Assembly: GCA_028706995.1 (NCBI GenBank)
Contig: JAQTVR010000074.1
Coordinates: 1-5,973 of the forward strand
DNA: 5,973 bases
Origin: Dehalococcoidales bacterium
Lineage (GTDB): Bacteria > Chloroflexota > Dehalococcoidia > Dehalococcoidales > UBA5627
Direction of reading: 5' to 3'
The notes under the pieces: generated by a model
Seen by the model: the letters and a program-made list of their open reading frames with translations, nothing else
What the model was told of the DNA's origin: nothing
Databases searched by the model: none
Program-made: the position numbers and the translations under genes
Shown: piece after piece, positions 4,691-5,973 of the stretch
How positions within the stretch are numbered: position 1 is the stretch's first letter
How the letters are laid out: each line of letters begins with the position of its first letter

Positions 4691-4948
4691 TCAGATGTCT
4701 TTTCTGGATAGTTCGAACACCACAGGGTTATCGGGATCAGGGCAGGCGACCGTAGTTTTATCGGGGTCTTTTTCCCAGGGGAATGACCCGCCGAATTGCA
4801 GTACCTCGGCGAAGGGGAAAAGGGTATGAAACGCCCAGGAGCACATCCCGCAAGGAGTGCTCTGGCCTATAATAAATTCGTCACCGATTTTATGCCCGGT
4901 TTCACAGGTGCCTTTTTGAGATATCACCCTGGCTACTATAGTCTGCAT
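4691..4948 (-). CDS. TIGR04076 family protein, unknown function
   Basis: An 85-residue cytosolic protein. Seen: VARVISQKGTCETGHKIGDE (5-24), TPCGMCSWAFHTLFPF (31-46), VLQFGGSFPWEKDPDK (49-64) and VACPDPDNPVVFELSR (67-82). This is the pattern of the TIGR04076 family: xVxxxxGxCxxGHKxGDEF, then a G-x-C-x-W-A-x-x-x-x-x-P segment, FGGxFPW, and a CxDxxxPVVFxL end. Cysteines C15, C33, C36 and C69 could form a metal site or redox pair; this is an inference, since the family has no established function known to me. Start: ATG 4948 is chosen because AGGAGG (4959-4954 on the minus strand) lies 5 nt upstream. The codon before it is TTG and is not needed. It is 59 nt downstream of the exchanger gene and 1 nt upstream of the methyltransferase relic, so the three probably once formed one transcription unit. 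Confidence 0.86.
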   Translation of the reverse strand: MQTIVARVISQKGTCETGHKIGDEFIIGQSTPCGMCSWAFHTLFPFAEVLQFGGSFPWEKDPDKTTVACPDPDNPVVFELSRKDI

Positions 4949-4953
4949 CAAAA

Positions 4954-4959
4954 CCTCCT
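4954..4959 (-). promoter_or_regulatory. Ribosome binding site AGGAGG deciding the start of the TIGR04076 gene
   Basis: AGGAGG on the minus strand, 5 nt before the ATG at 4948-4946. It places the start at Met-Gln-Thr rather than at the TTG one codon upstream. Confidence 0.8.
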
Positions 4960-4998
4960 GTAAAACGTTAACCGGTTGTAGGAAACATTCACAAGAAT

Positions 4999-5004
4999 AT
5001 TATA
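4999..5004 (-). promoter_or_regulatory. Possible -10 box for the TIGR04076 gene
   Basis: TATAAT is read on the minus strand at 5004-4999, 50 nt before the ATG at 4948 and just after the exchanger stop (5010-5008). No convincing -35 is present: the 17-nt position holds TGTTTG, and TTGTTC lies at only 14 nt. The region is generally AT-rich, so chance is a real possibility. Confidence 0.25.
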
Positions 5005-5007
5005 TCA

Positions 5008-5973
5008 TCATATATTAAGAACAAACACGATGATTATATAAGATACAAAGAATATCAGACCGAAGCATAAAGTATACCAGTTCAATTTATTAAAACGGAT
5101 ACAGAGGTAGAGGAGCAGGGATATTATTGTGGTTGCGATGACACTCATAAATATATGGATATCGTAAGACCATGAGATCAGGAACAGCGCTAAAGCAGGG
5201 TAGAATGTGGAATACAACACCTTTTCCCCCACCAGTGAACCCAGGCTAAGGGTATCTCTTCCTTTGAATGCCCAGATTATAGCTGTAGAGGTTTCTGGAA
5301 CTGCTGTGGCTGCCGGAATAATTATTAAAGCCAGTGCAAGGGCGCTTAGTCCAATGCCTTCAGAGAGTGTTTCTATCGTTCCAACCATTCTTTCGGAGCC
5401 GAAATAAAGTATGCCTATAGCAACCAGTAATTGCAATACAGTGATTGCCATCCTGCCTGGTGATGTCTTGGGCAGGATGCGGCAGAAATACGGTTCGCTG
5501 GCATCCTCAATTAATTCTGCATTCTTTTTCTTATACATCATCCATATATAGTAAAGAAAAGCTCCCAGGAACAGGACGGCAAAAAGGTATTTAACGAAAC
5601 CGCTGCTTATCAAAGCAGGCACCAGTGTTAATGGAAAAAGAACGGTGACGAATAGAAACGGGGTTGCCAGTGATTTATCCACGTTCATATGCCCGCTTTT
5701 TCTTTTTTTCAACAAAAGCCCCGATAGAATAGCTATACCCACCAGTCCATATGAAAGGCTGGATGCCATAAATGGCTGACCATAAATGGTGCCGACGCCG
5801 ATGTCTTTTCCGGCCTCTCCGCCATAAGCAAATATCGCAACCAAAAATACGACCATTTCAGGTATGGAAGTAAAAAGCGGAGCTACGATGGAGCCGGCAA
5901 AAGAGCAGCCGAGTTTCAACTGGCTTGCGATCCATTCGATGGCGTTTGTAAATATTAACGCTGCAATAAAGAC
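5008..5973 (-). CDS. Sodium/calcium exchanger (CaCA) family membrane protein, N-terminus cut by window edge
   Basis: A polytopic inner-membrane antiporter that probably exchanges a cation such as Ca2+ for Na+ or H+. Seen: 321 residues in an open frame reaching the window edge, so the real start lies beyond it; an internal TTG at 5919 is not a credible start. The first visible part holds the alpha-1 repeat: NAIEWIASQLKLG, then AGSIVAPLFTSIPEMVVFLV with the key Glu in SIPE. The second half holds alpha-2: SEGIGLSALALALIIIPAAT then AVPETSTAIIWAF, with the matching Glu in AVPE. About nine hydrophobic segments are visible, split by a charged cytosolic loop (YKKKNAELIEDASEPYF). The sequence after each repeat (GVGTIYGQPFMASSL and GSLVGEKVLYSTFYPAL) departs from the GSNIFN pattern of typical CaCA proteins. 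Ion choice therefore cannot be read from the sequence. The TIGR04076 gene follows after 59 nt on the same strand. Confidence 0.86.
   Translation of the reverse strand, partial: VFIAALIFTNAIEWIASQLKLGCSFAGSIVAPLFTSIPEMVVFLVAIFAYGGEAGKDIGVGTIYGQPFMASSLSYGLVGIAILSGLLLKKRKSGHMNVDKSLATPFLFVTVLFPLTLVPALISSGFVKYLFAVLFLGAFLYYIWMMYKKKNAELIEDASEPYFCRILPKTSPGRMAITVLQLLVAIGILYFGSERMVGTIETLSEGIGLSALALALIIIPAATAVPETSTAIIWAFKGRDTLSLGSLVGEKVLYSTFYPALALFLISWSYDIHIFMSVIATTIISLLLYLCIRFNKLNWYTLCFGLIFFVSYIIIVFVLNI

Noticed and set aside
4593..4829. Plus-strand open frame of 78 codons opposite the TIGR04076 gene and methyltransferase relic
   Set aside because: It is antisense to two recognisable families, with no family pattern of its own and no ribosome binding site. 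It is a shadow.
3961..4977. AACCGGTT palindrome occurring at about 3961-3968 and 4970-4977
   Set aside because: Two copies of an 8-bp palindrome, one inside the end of the NIL coding region, have no shared flanks or promoter position. Chance is likely.

Overview
The window is an ordinary bacterial chromosomal segment. It is densely packed, of moderate GC, and carries no mobile element, CRISPR array, rRNA or tRNA that I can see. The gene set (a TatC end, an AIR-synthase/HypE-like protein, an anaerobe-style NadA, short CysE, free-standing NIL-domain protein, DUF5661, a TIGR04076-type protein and a variant CaCA exchanger) recalls anaerobic or uncultivated lineages such as Dehalococcoidia/Chloroflexota. 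That assignment is an inference from gene content and sequence feel, not from a marker gene.

Left part, plus strand (1-600): the last 70 codons of tatC, then a small cysteine-rich putative zinc-binding protein (288-530). A hairpin with a T-run follows (536-594). Its T-run abuts a G-run that serves as the Shine-Dalgarno of the next gene, which leaves no room for a separate promoter.

Central part, plus strand (611-3974): a run of five co-directional genes. They are an AIR synthase/HypE-like protein, nadA (quinolinate synthase), cutA, cysE (serine O-acetyltransferase) and a stand-alone NIL-domain protein overlapping cysE by about one codon. cysE makes O-acetylserine for cysteine synthesis, and NIL domains are tied to sulfur amino acids. 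Cysteine is in turn the usual sulfur source for Fe-S clusters such as that of NadA. The pathway link is an inference. A DUF5661 gene with its own likely promoter and a strong ribosome binding site follows (4072-4335).

Right part, minus strand (5973-4332): a 5'-truncated sodium/calcium exchanger-family membrane protein, a TIGR04076-type small cysteine-containing protein, and directly behind it a decayed class I SAM methyltransferase. The methyltransferase keeps its SAM-binding N-terminal part and a recognisable C-terminal tail in a different frame. The middle is missing and the likely original start region holds two stops. The pseudogene converges on the DUF5661 gene, and their stop codons overlap.

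The points most worth a second look are the terminator/ribosome-binding-site junction at 536-610, the methyltransferase relic, the cysE-NIL coupling, the HypE-like protein without the HypE cysteine tail, and an 11-bp perfect inverted repeat over the Fe-S cysteine codon of nadA. I found no clear evidence of a wholly new multi-gene system.
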